Origin: Bacteroidales bacterium | GTDB lineage: Bacteria > Bacteroidota > Bacteroidia > Bacteroidales > Dysgonomonadaceae | Length of the DNA: 17,671 nucleotides | Assembly: GCA_012841425.1 (NCBI GenBank) | Contig: DUUR01000080.1 | Location: 1 to 17,671, forward strand | Direction: 5' to 3' | In this document: piece by piece, positions 1 to 9,017 of the stretch | Layout of the letters: the number at the start of each line of letters is the position of its first letter | How positions within the stretch are numbered: position 1 is the stretch's first letter | Made by a program: the position numbers and the translations under genes | Notes under the pieces: generated by a model | What the model saw: only the letters and a program-made list of their open reading frames with translations | Database searches by the model: none | Told to the model about the DNA's origin: nothing

Positions 1-1035
1 AGTGTGCTTGAGCCAGTTGCACCTACAACAATTGAGTGGTTGCCAAAAACTTTTCTTCCATTTCATCCTAATGCTTTAAAACTTGAAGCTTATGATAACA
101 ACAATATGCTATTAAATTCACGCATACTTTATAGCGTTGGAGGAGGGGCCCTGTCTGACGGGGAAAGAATTATTGGTGTGACCAATGGTGAGGATAAACA
201 TATTTACCTGATGTCTAACATGACAGAGATAATGGAGTGGTGTGAGAAAACAGGAAAGAGTTACTGGGAATATGTTGAGGAGTGTGAGGATAGCGATATT
301 TGGGATTATCTTGATGAGGTATGGAAAGTAATGAAAAGAGCTATTAAGAGAGGGCTTGATAATGAAGGAGTTTTACCTGGTCCTTTAAGCCTCCACCGCA
401 AAGCTACAAGCTATTACATCAGAGCAAAAGGGCACAAAGAATCATTGAAGTCTAGAGGATTAGTATTTGCTTATGCACTTGCTGTATCTGAAGAGAATGC
501 ATCGGGTGGAGAAATTGTTACAGCTCCAACATGTGGGTCATGTGGGGTAATTCCTGCTGTTTTATATCATCTAGAAAAGAGCAGGAATTTTAGTAAAAAT
601 AGAATGCTTAGGGCTTTAGCAACAGCGGGCTTATTTGGCAATATTGTAAAAAAGAACGCCTCAATTTCGGGTGCAGAGGTGGGTTGTCAGGGTGAGATTG
701 GCGTTGCCTGTGCTATGGCAGCTGCAGCTGCAAGTCAGCTATTTGGAGGCAGTCCTGCTCAAATAGAGTATGCTGCAGAGATGGGCCTAGAGCATCATCT
801 TGGAATGACTTGCGACCCAGTGTGTGGATTGGTGCAAATCCCTTGTATTGAGCGTAATGCTATTGCAGCGGCACGTGCCTTGGATGCTAATCTTTACTCA
901 TCTTTTACTGATGGTATTCATAGAGTTTCTTTTGATAGGGTTGTGGCTGTAATGAAACAAACTGGACACGACTTACCATCGCTTTATAAAGAGACAAGTG
1001 AAGGAGGTTTGGCAAAAGGCCATAAGTTTACATAA
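1..1035 (+). CDS. sdaA: L-serine dehydratase (L-serine ammonia-lyase), single-chain iron-sulfur type; 5' end outside window
   Basis: Deaminates L-serine to pyruvate and ammonia in the cytoplasm, using a [4Fe-4S] cluster instead of pyridoxal phosphate. The frame is open from base 1, so the gene starts upstream; the GTG at position 4 is not a real start. About 344 codons are visible, and I estimate around 60 N-terminal residues are missing. Seen directly: the end of the beta (ASB) domain, with a GGGALSDGE segment near residue 50, then the alpha-domain signatures TAPTCGSCGVIPA, GAEVGCQGEIG and MTCDPVCGLVQIPC. Counting from codon 4, Cys228, Cys270 and Cys274 are the expected cluster ligands by family knowledge. 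The beta and alpha parts are fused in one chain, as is usual in Bacteroidales. An 89-bp gap with no clear terminator separates it from ruvA, so co-transcription is possible but unproven. Confidence 0.93.
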   Translation, partial: SVLEPVAPTTIEWLPKTFLPFHPNALKLEAYDNNNMLLNSRILYSVGGGALSDGERIIGVTNGEDKHIYLMSNMTEIMEWCEKTGKSYWEYVEECEDSDIWDYLDEVWKVMKRAIKRGLDNEGVLPGPLSLHRKATSYYIRAKGHKESLKSRGLVFAYALAVSEENASGGEIVTAPTCGSCGVIPAVLYHLEKSRNFSKNRMLRALATAGLFGNIVKKNASISGAEVGCQGEIGVACAMAAAAASQLFGGSPAQIEYAAEMGLEHHLGMTCDPVCGLVQIPCIERNAIAAARALDANLYSSFTDGIHRVSFDRVVAVMKQTGHDLPSLYKETSEGGLAKGHKFT

Positions 1036-1078
1036 AAATACAAAAACACAGCTTTGGAAGTATAATTTTTTAGACATT

Positions 1079-1099
1079 ATACCGTTATAGTGATGGTAT
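1079..1099 (+). other. Small imperfect hairpin between sdaA and ruvA
   Basis: In RNA the arms (AUACCGUUA and UGAUGGUAU) can form nine pairs, two of them G-U, around a 3-base UAG loop. No T-run follows on the plus strand, so it does not look like an intrinsic terminator. It lies 25 bases before the ruvA start and could affect translation or processing, or be chance. Confidence 0.25.
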
Positions 1100-1124
1100 T
1101 ACGTAATTATCCAACTAAATTAAA

Positions 1125-1715
1125 ATGATTGATTATATTAAAGGAGAAGTAGCTGAGATTTCTCCAACGTCGGCAACCCTTGAAACCAATGGCGTAGGGT
1201 ACCAGATGAATATCTCGCTTAACACATATGGTGCTATTAATGATAAGCCGATTGCAAAACTTTATGTTTATGAGTCTATTCGTGAAGATACATATCAATT
1301 GTTTGGCTTCATGGATAAGCATGAACGTGAGCTTTTTATGATGCTGATAAGTGTTTCGGGTGTAGGTCCAAGCACGGCAAGGGTAATTCTATCGTCACTT
1401 AGCTCAAGCGAACTAGAGAGTGTTATTGCATCAGAAAATGCCACTATTTTGCAAACAGTAAAAGGGATTGGAGCAAAAACAGCTCAACGTATTATTGTTG
1501 ATCTGAAGGATAAGATAAAATTAACCGACGATAGCGGAACACCGGTATCACCTAAAGGAATTACTCTTACAAACACTGGTAATGAGGCTGTATCGGCTCT
1601 TGTAATGCTGGGGTTTGTACAAAATGCTTCTCAAAAAGTGGTGTCAAAATTAATAAAAGAGAACCCATCAATGCCCGTTGAAGCAATTATAAAGGAGGCA
1701 TTAAAAAGATTATAG
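1125..1715 (+). CDS. ruvA: Holliday junction branch migration protein RuvA
   Basis: RuvA tetramers bind Holliday junctions and recruit the RuvB motor for branch migration during recombinational repair; RuvC then cuts the junction. The 196-residue length is typical. Domain order is as expected: an N-terminal OB fold starting [12 protein letters not shown] (residues 1 to about 62), two helix-hairpin-helix motifs (VSGVGPSTA and VKGIGAKTA, roughly residues 75-130), a short linker, and the C-terminal RuvB-binding domain ([13 protein letters not shown] to the end). The ATG at 1125 matches the conserved family start. sprA follows after 86 bases. The ruvA-sprA neighbourhood recurs in Bacteroidota, which supports both identifications. 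No ruvB or ruvC lies in this window. Confidence 0.97.
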   Translation: MIDYIKGEVAEISPTSATLETNGVGYQMNISLNTYGAINDKPIAKLYVYESIREDTYQLFGFMDKHERELFMMLISVSGVGPSTARVILSSLSSSELESVIASENATILQTVKGIGAKTAQRIIVDLKDKIKLTDDSGTPVSPKGITLTNTGNEAVSALVMLGFVQNASQKVVSKLIKENPSMPVEAIIKEALKRL

Positions 1716-1801
1716 AGGAGATCAGAAAGACAGTTGGCGGTTACGTAATACTCATATAAAAGCTGCTATAATACTGTTTAACTATTGATTCTCTGAAAAA
1801 T

Positions 1802-4800
1802 TTGCTCTACATATCTCAACTACTTCTTCTGTTTATGTTGAATGGAAGCGTATATTATGTTACTCCATATGAATCACATGTTACCAAAACATCACCTAAT
1901 ACAAGCGACTCTTTAGCAGCTGAAACATCGACTTTACCCGATACGAGTGCATATGAATTAGATGACGACATTAGATATGAACCAAAACTATTAGATACAG
2001 ACGCACTTGAGTTAGATGATAGCATTAGATACGAATCGAAATTAATAGAGCGAGCAGATGACCTTTTCATAAAACAACCTATCAACCTTAATAGCCCATC
2101 TAATATAAACACTGTGGTTAGATATGATTATAAGAGTAATAGGTACGTTTTTGAAAATAGAATTGGTAGTAAAATCATTTCTACTCCTTTCTCAATGCCT
2201 TTTGAAGAATATAGAGAATACAGAAAACGTGAAGATCAGATTAATTTATTTAGAAACAGAAACTCACTTTTACACCAAGAGTCTGGCAACACTCAACTAT
2301 TTTCTCTTCCAAATAAAAGCAATAAAAAAGAACCATTAGAATCTATATTCGGCCCAGGTGGCGTAGTTGTTACCACTAGTGGATATATTGAAGTGTCCGC
2401 AGGAATTAAACGTAACGTTTTCAATAACCCTACTCTCCCTCAGAGGGCTAGAAGGAGAAGTATATTCAACTTCGACCAAGATATAAATATGACAATGAAT
2501 GCCAAGGTAGGAAATAGGGTTAATTTCGACATTAACTATAACAGCAATGCCTCATTCGACCTAGATGCAAAGCAAATTAAATTGTCGTATTTAGGTGACG
2601 AGGATGATATTATTAAAAACATTGAGGCTGGGAATGTGAGCATGACAACAACAAATTCACTTATAAATTCTGGTGAAGCATTATTTGGAGTTAAAAGTGA
2701 CCTACAGTTTGGCAACTTGCAAATCAACTCCATATTCTCAAGACAATTATCGGAATCTCAACCGTTTCTTGCTAATGAAGGTATCTCAACATATACTTTC
2801 CAGATTGATGCAGACCAGTATGATGAGAACAGGCATTTTTTCTTAGGGCACTATTTTAGAGAGGCTTATGATAATGCTTTGAGTAAACTACCTTTTGTAC
2901 AGTCAAAAGTTTCAATTAGCCGGATTGAGGTGTGGGTTACAAATAAGCGGGGCGATTATAATCAGGCAAGAAATATTGTAGCATTTGCAGACTTAGGTGA
3001 GAATATGAATATTGGCAACAATTTGTGGCTTCCCCAAGGTGAAATTGGAGTAACAAATAATGGAGCCAACACCCTGTACGGGGATTTAATATCTACCTAC
3101 TCGGGAGCTAGAGATATAAATAATATTGAGAATATTTTACCCTCAACAATGGTGTCGGGCCAAGATTATGAAAAGCTTGAAAACGCTCGCTTGCTAGGTA
3201 GTACAGAATACAAGGTTCAACCTCAACTAGGATATCTTTCATTAAATTATCCATTAAATGATGATGAGGTTCTGGCTGTAGCATTTGAGTTTATATATAA
3301 TGGTGAGTTATATCAGGTGGGAGAGTTTACTAATAACAACATTGTCGACAATAATTTATCGGATGCATTATTTGTAAAGCTATTGAAGCCAGTATCGTTT
3401 TCACCTTCTTCTTATTCATGGAATCTTATGATGAAAAACATCTATTCACTGGGGTATAATGTTTATGAAGTACAAAAGGATAGGTTCAAATTGAATATCA
3501 CCTATTTAAGCGACACTACTGGTATATATTTGGATTACATTCCCGATAAGAATCTTGAAAATGAAATTCTTCTAAGCACAATGAATTTAGACAGGCTTAA
3601 CAATAAGAATGACCCCTATCCTGATGGAATTTTTGATTTTATTGAAGGCTTCACAATAGATAGTGAAAATGGTAATGTAATATTCCCAGTAGTTGAACCA
3701 TTTGGATCTCATTTGATGAATAAAATAGGGAATGACGAAATTGCAATGAAATATATTTACAGAGAGTTATACGACTCAACTTTAACTGTTGCACAGCAGT
3801 TTCCCGAGAAAAACAGATTTCGTATTAGCGGTGAATATAGAGCTTCTTCTGGATCTGATTTTAATAGTGACATATTGCTAATGAACCAGAGTAAAAGGAA
3901 AACTTTAATGGGTGTAAATTTCCTTTATGATATTTCAAAAAATCTATCGTTGGGTGCCACCTTGATGCACTATTACGAAAAGCCCTTGATGGTTAAAACT
4001 GTTTTAGGAGATGAAGCTGCAAGAAATACAATGTGGGGAGCGAACTTATCATATAGTAAGCAATCGTATACTTTAACAAACCTTATTAATCTACTCCCTT
4101 TTGTTGAAGCTTCAATGCCTTCTGAAGTTATAGCTAACCTGGAGTTTGCTCACTTATTACCAGGACATTATGAAAATAAGTATATTGGAGAATTTTCATA
4201 CCTTGATGATTTTGAAAGTTCATCATCTGGAATAGATATTCGCAACCCTTATTCGTGGACGCTATCTTCTACTCCTTACAATAATAGCTCTACAGGTCTA
4301 TTTCCTGAAGCTGCTTTGAGCAATAATATTGAATATGGAAAAAACAGAGCTCAATTAGCCTGGTTCTACATTGATGGGATATTCACCAGAAGAAATTCAG
4401 GGTTAACTCCTACACATTTAAAAAACGATCTAGAACAACTATCAGATCACCGAGTACGTGAGGTATATGAGAGAGAAATATTCCCTAATAAAGATTCTTA
4501 TTTTGGTCTTCCATCAACCATTCCTATTCTTAATATTTCTTTTTATCCCGATGAAAGAGGTCCATATAATCTTGATACTAACATCAACAGCGAGGGACGA
4601 TTACTTAATCCTAGCAATAGATGGGGAGGTATAACAAGAAGAATTGACACAAATGATTTTGAGGCGGCTAACATCGAATATATTGAGTTTTGGATGATGG
4701 ATCCATTTACAAATGACTCGTCATCAATAAACTCGGGGGGAGATCTTTATTTTAACCTTGGAAATATTTCTGAAGACATACTGAAAGATGGCAAAAAGTT

Positions 4801-7800
4801 TTATGAAAATGGCCTACCAGTAGATGGAGACACCACTGAGGTTGGCTACACAGTATGGGGAAAATACCCAAAACGACAATCAACAGTTTATGCATTCGAC
4901 AACTCGGGAGGAATAGATTCAAGACGCTTGCAGGATGTTGGGTTTAATGGACTTAGTAGTGAAGAAGAAAAACAATTTCCTACTTACTTCAATTATATTA
5001 ATGAAATTAAAAAAACAGTTTCTCCCGAGACGCTTTCTAATATGGAGATTGATAATCACTCACCGTTAAATGACCCTGCAGGTGACAATTTCAGGCACTA
5101 CAGAGGAACTACACAGGATAGGTTGCGATTGAGCATCTTAGATAGATATAAATATTTTAACGGAAGTGAGGGTAACTCACTAGATGCTGAGGAAGATAAG
5201 TTTTCAGGTGCTTCACGAACTACGCCTGATATAGAAGATATAAATAACGACAACACACTTAACGAAAATGAATCGTATTATCAATATAAGGTTTCACTAC
5301 ATCCGGGTGAGATGGAGGTAGGTTCAAACTATATTGTAGATAGCCGTGAAGCAACTGTTAGATTAAGAAATGGAAGTGATAGTAGAGTAAAATGGTATCA
5401 GTTTAAAATTCCTATACGCGAGTATGAATCGAGAATAGGAAATATTCGTGGGTTTAACAACATACGATTTATGAGAATGTTTCTTACAGGATTTAACGAG
5501 CCGGTATTCTTACGGTTTGCCACTCTTGAATTAGTGAGAAGCGACTGGCGAATATACAGAAGAGATTTATTTACAGGTGGAGAGATTAAGGGCAGTGGCG
5601 AGATAGATGTTTCTACTGTAAATATTGAAGAGAATGGAAGTCGATCTCCGGTAAATTATGTGTTGCCACCAGGAGTATCTAGGATTATTGATCCTGGACA
5701 ACCACAACTTAGAAAAGAAAATGAGCAATCGCTATCTATTAAAATTCGCAATTTAGAAACGAATGATACACGTTCTGTATATAAAAATAGTGCATATGAT
5801 TTGCGACGTTACAAAAGGTTGCAAATGTTTGTTCATGCCGAAAAACTGGTTGATGATCCAATATCTCTTGATGATGGAGATTTGACCATATTTATAAGAT
5901 TGGGGTCTGATTATAGAAATAATTATTATGAATATGAGATTCCTTTAAAGATAACTCCGGATGGACAATATAGCACATATAGTAACACAGATCGTGAAAC
6001 AGTATGGCCCAAAGAAAATATGCTTAATTTACCTCTAGATTTACTTACATCGCTTAAACTTAACAGAAACAAAGAGGTGCTTTTAGGTTCATTTAAAGAT
6101 AAGTCTAATAGCTTCAGAAGGCAAGACCCTGAAAAACCTAACAATTCAGTATCTATTATTGGAAATCCATCTCTAGCAGATATTAAAGTGATAATGATTG
6201 GTATTCGCAACATCTCTAACGGAAGTCGTTCAGCAGAAATATGGGTAAATGAACTTAGACTTACAGAGTTTGACGAGAAAAGTGGATGGGCAGCTCAAAC
6301 AAATGTAAACATAGCCTTGTCTGATATAGGGAACATCAATTTTTCGGGAAGAAAAGAGACGGCGGGTTATGGAGGTCTCAATCAAGGTTTGCTTGAGAGA
6401 AGAAATGATGATTTTAATTCCTATAATATTTCATTCAATTTTGAACTGGGGAGGTTTTTACCAAAACAGATTAAGCTCTCTGCTCCATTTTATTATAATT
6501 ATTCGAATCAACTTTCTACGCCTTTGTATGATCCTTTCAACACCGACCTACTACTTAAAGAGACTCTCGAGTTATCTAATAGTCAACACTACAACGATTC
6601 CATTAGGAGTATTGCTGTATCAAAATGGACAAATAAAAGGATTAGTCTAAGTAATGTAAAGATGGACATTAAAAGTAATAATCCAATGCCATATGATCCA
6701 GCTAATTTAAGCATAACCTATGCTCATAATTCAAGTAGTAGGCATAGTCCTGAAACGGAATATGAATTTATAAATGATTGGCGTTTTAAAGCAGAATACG
6801 ACTACTCCCCCAAGGTTATACCGTGGGAACCGTTTAGGAATATTGACAACGGTTTAAGTATTTTTAAAATTATAAATTTTAATTTTATGCCAGATAATAT
6901 TCGATTCTCTTCAGACATTAATAGGTACTATCAAGAGATACAGTTAAGAGAAATTAGCAAGCATTCGTCTAATGAGTTCTTAAGTAATCAGAAATATCTC
7001 ACATTTAGTAGTAATTTCTTTTGGAATAGAAGTTTCAACATAAACTGGAATATTACCAGAAACCTAATATTTTCGTTAAGATCTGGCACTCTGTCAGAAA
7101 TAGAAGAGCCTTATCTGCAAGTAAATAAAAAAATAAATAGAAATGATTATGATATCTGGAAAGACAGTATTGCAAGTAGCATTGCAGATTTAGGAAAGCC
7201 TTTGAATTATGAACAGCTGACAAACTTAACCTTTACGTTTCCGTTTGCTCAGATTGCTCCGCTTAGGTGGATTAACTCTAGTGCTGCTTATAGTTCGCAT
7301 TACAGATGGCAAAGAGGTGCTTATATTGCTGATGAAACTATCGGAAATTATCTCTACAACGACATTTCATTAACACTGAACAGTAGATTTAATTTTGCTG
7401 CAATATATAATAAAATACCAGTAAAGAATTTGAATATGAATCTAAGCATAAAAAGAAGAACCGATATACCTGGCTATATTCCTTTAATTGGCGATTTCTT
7501 TGGACAGAACGGAGATGAAGCTGGACTGAAACCAGGGTTAGGTTTTGCTCTTGGCATTGATGGTGGAAAAGAGTTTATTGAGCGCTCTCTTGCAAATAAT
7601 CTTTTAGTTATTAATGAAGAGAACATTAATCCAGCAATGCTAAACAAAACCATGAATTTAAGACTGAATGCTTCTATAGAGCCTTTTAGGGGACTCAAAA
7701 TAAATCTGAGCATGCTTTATGAGGATAACAGACGAAGCGAAATATATTATATGCTAGATGGAATGCCCGATAGAATTGGTGGAAGTTTTGCCATGACAAC

Positions 7801-8737
7801 AGTATCTTTATTTTCTGCTTTTGAAAATTCTAGAGCCGAAAACAATTATTATTCTGCAACTTTTGAAAAATTCTTAAGCACAAGAGAGATTATATCAGAA
7901 AGAGTACAAAATCAGTACCAGACAATTATTGGGCCTAATTCAATAAATTTAAATTCTGAAACAATAAATAGAAATTCAGCAGATGTGTTAATACCTGCTT
8001 TTTTAGCTGCATACACTGGAAGGAGCTCTAAAAATATAGGACTCACTCCTTTTCCTGACCTAAAATCACTACTACCTAATTGGGAACTAACTTATAATCT
8101 TATATCATTATTTCCAGATCTTCAAAGTCTACTACAATCATTTAGCATCAGTCATAGATACATCTCTCAATATCGGGTAGGCTCCTATTCTTCTTTCCAA
8201 GGTTGGAAATCACTTAATAATAATGATGGCAATTCTATTGGATATATCACAGATTACACAACAGGATCAACTATCCTTACCTCACCTTTTAATATACCTT
8301 CGGTGGGAATCGTTGAGAGCTTTAACCCTCTTATTGAAGCACAGACTACATTTTATAATAATATGAATATTAGGCTCAGAATAAATAAGACTAGAGGTGT
8401 TAATTTGAATATTGCCTCTTTTCAGATGGTAGAGTCAAGTGAAAATGATATTGAACTGGGCCTTGGATATAAGTACAAAGACTTAATTATGCAATTTGAT
8501 TTTTCGCGTAAGACCACTTCCGCTTTAATACGCAAAATTGAAGACGGATTTACACAAGCCACTACTGGATTAAGAACATCTTCACTACGCTTTTCAACCG
8601 ATTATCCATTAAGTAATAGGCTTCTTTTAAAAGGATTTTATGACTTTAATATGCATCGTCCTCTTATTTCATCTTATTCCTATCCTTCATCAAATAGTAT
8701 TGCGGGTATAAGTATCAGATTTAATTTAAATGATTAA
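1802..8737 (+). CDS. sprA: SprA/Sov, outer-membrane translocon of the type IX secretion system
   Basis: SprA (Sov in Porphyromonas) is the giant beta-barrel through which type IX cargo crosses the outer membrane; in gliding species it is also needed for motility. The 2311 codons match the family (about 2400 in Flavobacterium johnsoniae, about 2500 for Sov). Seen directly: a hydrophobic leader (LLLLFML), an 18-residue tandem duplication at about residues 52-87, then SprA_N-type sequence. Recognisable blocks include KVGNRVNFDINYNS (about 230), YLDDFESS (about 800), IEYIEFWMMDP (about 958), DRYKYFNG (about 1113) and AEIWVNELRLTEFD (about 1479), followed by a strand-rich C-terminal half. The only in-frame start candidate that keeps the whole leader is TTG at 1802: there is no ATG between the ruvA stop and 1835, and ATG 1835 would remove most of the hydrophobic core. 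The true start is therefore uncertain. No internal stop or frameshift is seen. Confidence 0.95.
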   Translation: MLYISQLLLLFMLNGSVYYVTPYESHVTKTSPNTSDSLAAETSTLPDTSAYELDDDIRYEPKLLDTDALELDDSIRYESKLIERADDLFIKQPINLNSPSNINTVVRYDYKSNRYVFENRIGSKIISTPFSMPFEEYREYRKREDQINLFRNRNSLLHQESGNTQLFSLPNKSNKKEPLESIFGPGGVVVTTSGYIEVSAGIKRNVFNNPTLPQRARRRSIFNFDQDINMTMNAKVGNRVNFDINYNSNASFDLDAKQIKLSYLGDEDDIIKNIEAGNVSMTTTNSLINSGEALFGVKSDLQFGNLQINSIFSRQLSESQPFLANEGISTYTFQIDADQYDENRHFFLGHYFREAYDNALSKLPFVQSKVSISRIEVWVTNKRGDYNQARNIVAFADLGENMNIGNNLWLPQGEIGVTNNGANTLYGDLISTYSGARDINNIENILPSTMVSGQDYEKLENARLLGSTEYKVQPQLGYLSLNYPLNDDEVLAVAFEFIYNGELYQVGEFTNNNIVDNNLSDALFVKLLKPVSFSPSSYSWNLMMKNIYSLGYNVYEVQKDRFKLNITYLSDTTGIYLDYIPDKNLENEILLSTMNLDRLNNKNDPYPDGIFDFIEGFTIDSENGNVIFPVVEPFGSHLMNKIGNDEIAMKYIYRELYDSTLTVAQQFPEKNRFRISGEYRASSGSDFNSDILLMNQSKRKTLMGVNFLYDISKNLSLGATLMHYYEKPLMVKTVLGDEAARNTMWGANLSYSKQSYTLTNLINLLPFVEASMPSEVIANLEFAHLLPGHYENKYIGEFSYLDDFESSSSGIDIRNPYSWTLSSTPYNNSSTGLFPEAALSNNIEYGKNRAQLAWFYIDGIFTRRNSGLTPTHLKNDLEQLSDHRVREVYEREIFPNKDSYFGLPSTIPILNISFYPDERGPYNLDTNINSEGRLLNPSNRWGGITRRIDTNDFEAANIEYIEFWMMDPFTNDSSSINSGGDLYFNLGNISEDILKDGKKFYENGLPVDGDTTEVGYTVWGKYPKRQSTVYAFDNSGGIDSRRLQDVGFNGLSSEEEKQFPTYFNYINEIKKTVSPETLSNMEIDNHSPLNDPAGDNFRHYRGTTQDRLRLSILDRYKYFNGSEGNSLDAEEDKFSGASRTTPDIEDINNDNTLNENESYYQYKVSLHPGEMEVGSNYIVDSREATVRLRNGSDSRVKWYQFKIPIREYESRIGNIRGFNNIRFMRMFLTGFNEPVFLRFATLELVRSDWRIYRRDLFTGGEIKGSGEIDVSTVNIEENGSRSPVNYVLPPGVSRIIDPGQPQLRKENEQSLSIKIRNLETNDTRSVYKNSAYDLRRYKRLQMFVHAEKLVDDPISLDDGDLTIFIRLGSDYRNNYYEYEIPLKITPDGQYSTYSNTDRETVWPKENMLNLPLDLLTSLKLNRNKEVLLGSFKDKSNSFRRQDPEKPNNSVSIIGNPSLADIKVIMIGIRNISNGSRSAEIWVNELRLTEFDEKSGWAAQTNVNIALSDIGNINFSGRKETAGYGGLNQGLLERRNDDFNSYNISFNFELGRFLPKQIKLSAPFYYNYSNQLSTPLYDPFNTDLLLKETLELSNSQHYNDSIRSIAVSKWTNKRISLSNVKMDIKSNNPMPYDPANLSITYAHNSSSRHSPETEYEFINDWRFKAEYDYSPKVIPWEPFRNIDNGLSIFKIINFNFMPDNIRFSSDINRYYQEIQLREISKHSSNEFLSNQKYLTFSSNFFWNRSFNINWNITRNLIFSLRSGTLSEIEEPYLQVNKKINRNDYDIWKDSIASSIADLGKPLNYEQLTNLTFTFPFAQIAPLRWINSSAAYSSHYRWQRGAYIADETIGNYLYNDISLTLNSRFNFAAIYNKIPVKNLNMNLSIKRRTDIPGYIPLIGDFFGQNGDEAGLKPGLGFALGIDGGKEFIERSLANNLLVINEENINPAMLNKTMNLRLNASIEPFRGLKINLSMLYEDNRRSEIYYMLDGMPDRIGGSFAMTTVSLFSAFENSRAENNYYSATFEKFLSTREIISERVQNQYQTIIGPNSINLNSETINRNSADVLIPAFLAAYTGRSSKNIGLTPFPDLKSLLPNWELTYNLISLFPDLQSLLQSFSISHRYISQYRVGSYSSFQGWKSLNNNDGNSIGYITDYTTGSTILTSPFNIPSVGIVESFNPLIEAQTTFYNNMNIRLRINKTRGVNLNIASFQMVESSENDIELGLGYKYKDLIMQFDFSRKTTSALIRKIEDGFTQATTGLRTSSLRFSTDYPLSNRLLLKGFYDFNMHRPLISSYSYPSSNSIAGISIRFNLND
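1955..2062 (+). repeat. 54-bp tandem duplication in the sprA N-terminal linker
   Basis: Two adjacent 54-base units start at 1955 and 2009, in frame, each encoding 18 residues. The proteins read ELDDDIRYEPKLL and ELDDSIRYESKLI at matching positions. The DNA copies have diverged, mostly at third bases, so the duplication is not recent. It lies just after the signal peptide, in an acidic Ser/Thr-rich stretch before the conserved SprA_N region. Confidence 0.8.
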
Positions 8738-8966
8738 TCTTTTTGGTTAAAAATACAGAAATATTAAATCCTATAAGTACAAACTCTAATTATGCAAAAG
8801 TCTAGTATAAAGTGTTAGAAGTTTGATTTTAACAAATCATAAATTTGAACTTTAACATTATGCTTTTTCTTAATTTATGTTATTACGCCTCTTTTTTTAC
8901 TCATTTTCCCAATTTTAAGGGGATATGTTAAACAAAAAAGTCGTTTATTTGTTAAATTATTAATTG

Positions 8967-8980
8967 AAAGAACGTTCTTT
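8967..8980. promoter_or_regulatory. 14-bp perfect palindrome upstream of the sensor kinase gene (candidate operator)
   Basis: AAAGAACGTTCTTT is a perfect 14-bp inverted repeat. With the flanks (TTG before, GAA after) the symmetry extends to 20 bp with a single mismatched pair. It ends 37 bp before the kinase ATG, where a promoter would be expected; its right half also contains CTTTG, part of a Bacteroides -7 element. Binding by the downstream OmpR-family regulator is an inference from position only, since such regulators usually bind direct repeats. Confidence 0.4.
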
Positions 8981-9000
8981 GAAATATAGTAACTAAAAAC

Positions 9001-9006
9001 GGAGGT
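9001..9006 (+). promoter_or_regulatory. Strong Shine-Dalgarno sequence for the sensor kinase
   Basis: GGAGGT lies 11 bases before the ATG at 9018. Bacteroidota genes generally lack strong Shine-Dalgarno sequences, so this is unusual for the phylum and supports the chosen start. Confidence 0.6.
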
Positions 9007-9017
9007 AAGTAATAAGT

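Noticed and set aside
4..1035. GTG at position 4 as the serine dehydratase start
   Set aside because: The frame is open to base 1 and the visible N-terminus lies inside a conserved domain, so the gene is cut by the window edge.
8738..9017. Terminator for sprA or a riboswitch in the intergenic region
   Set aside because: Only weak AT-only pairings were seen after the sprA stop, and no aptamer-like conserved core was found.
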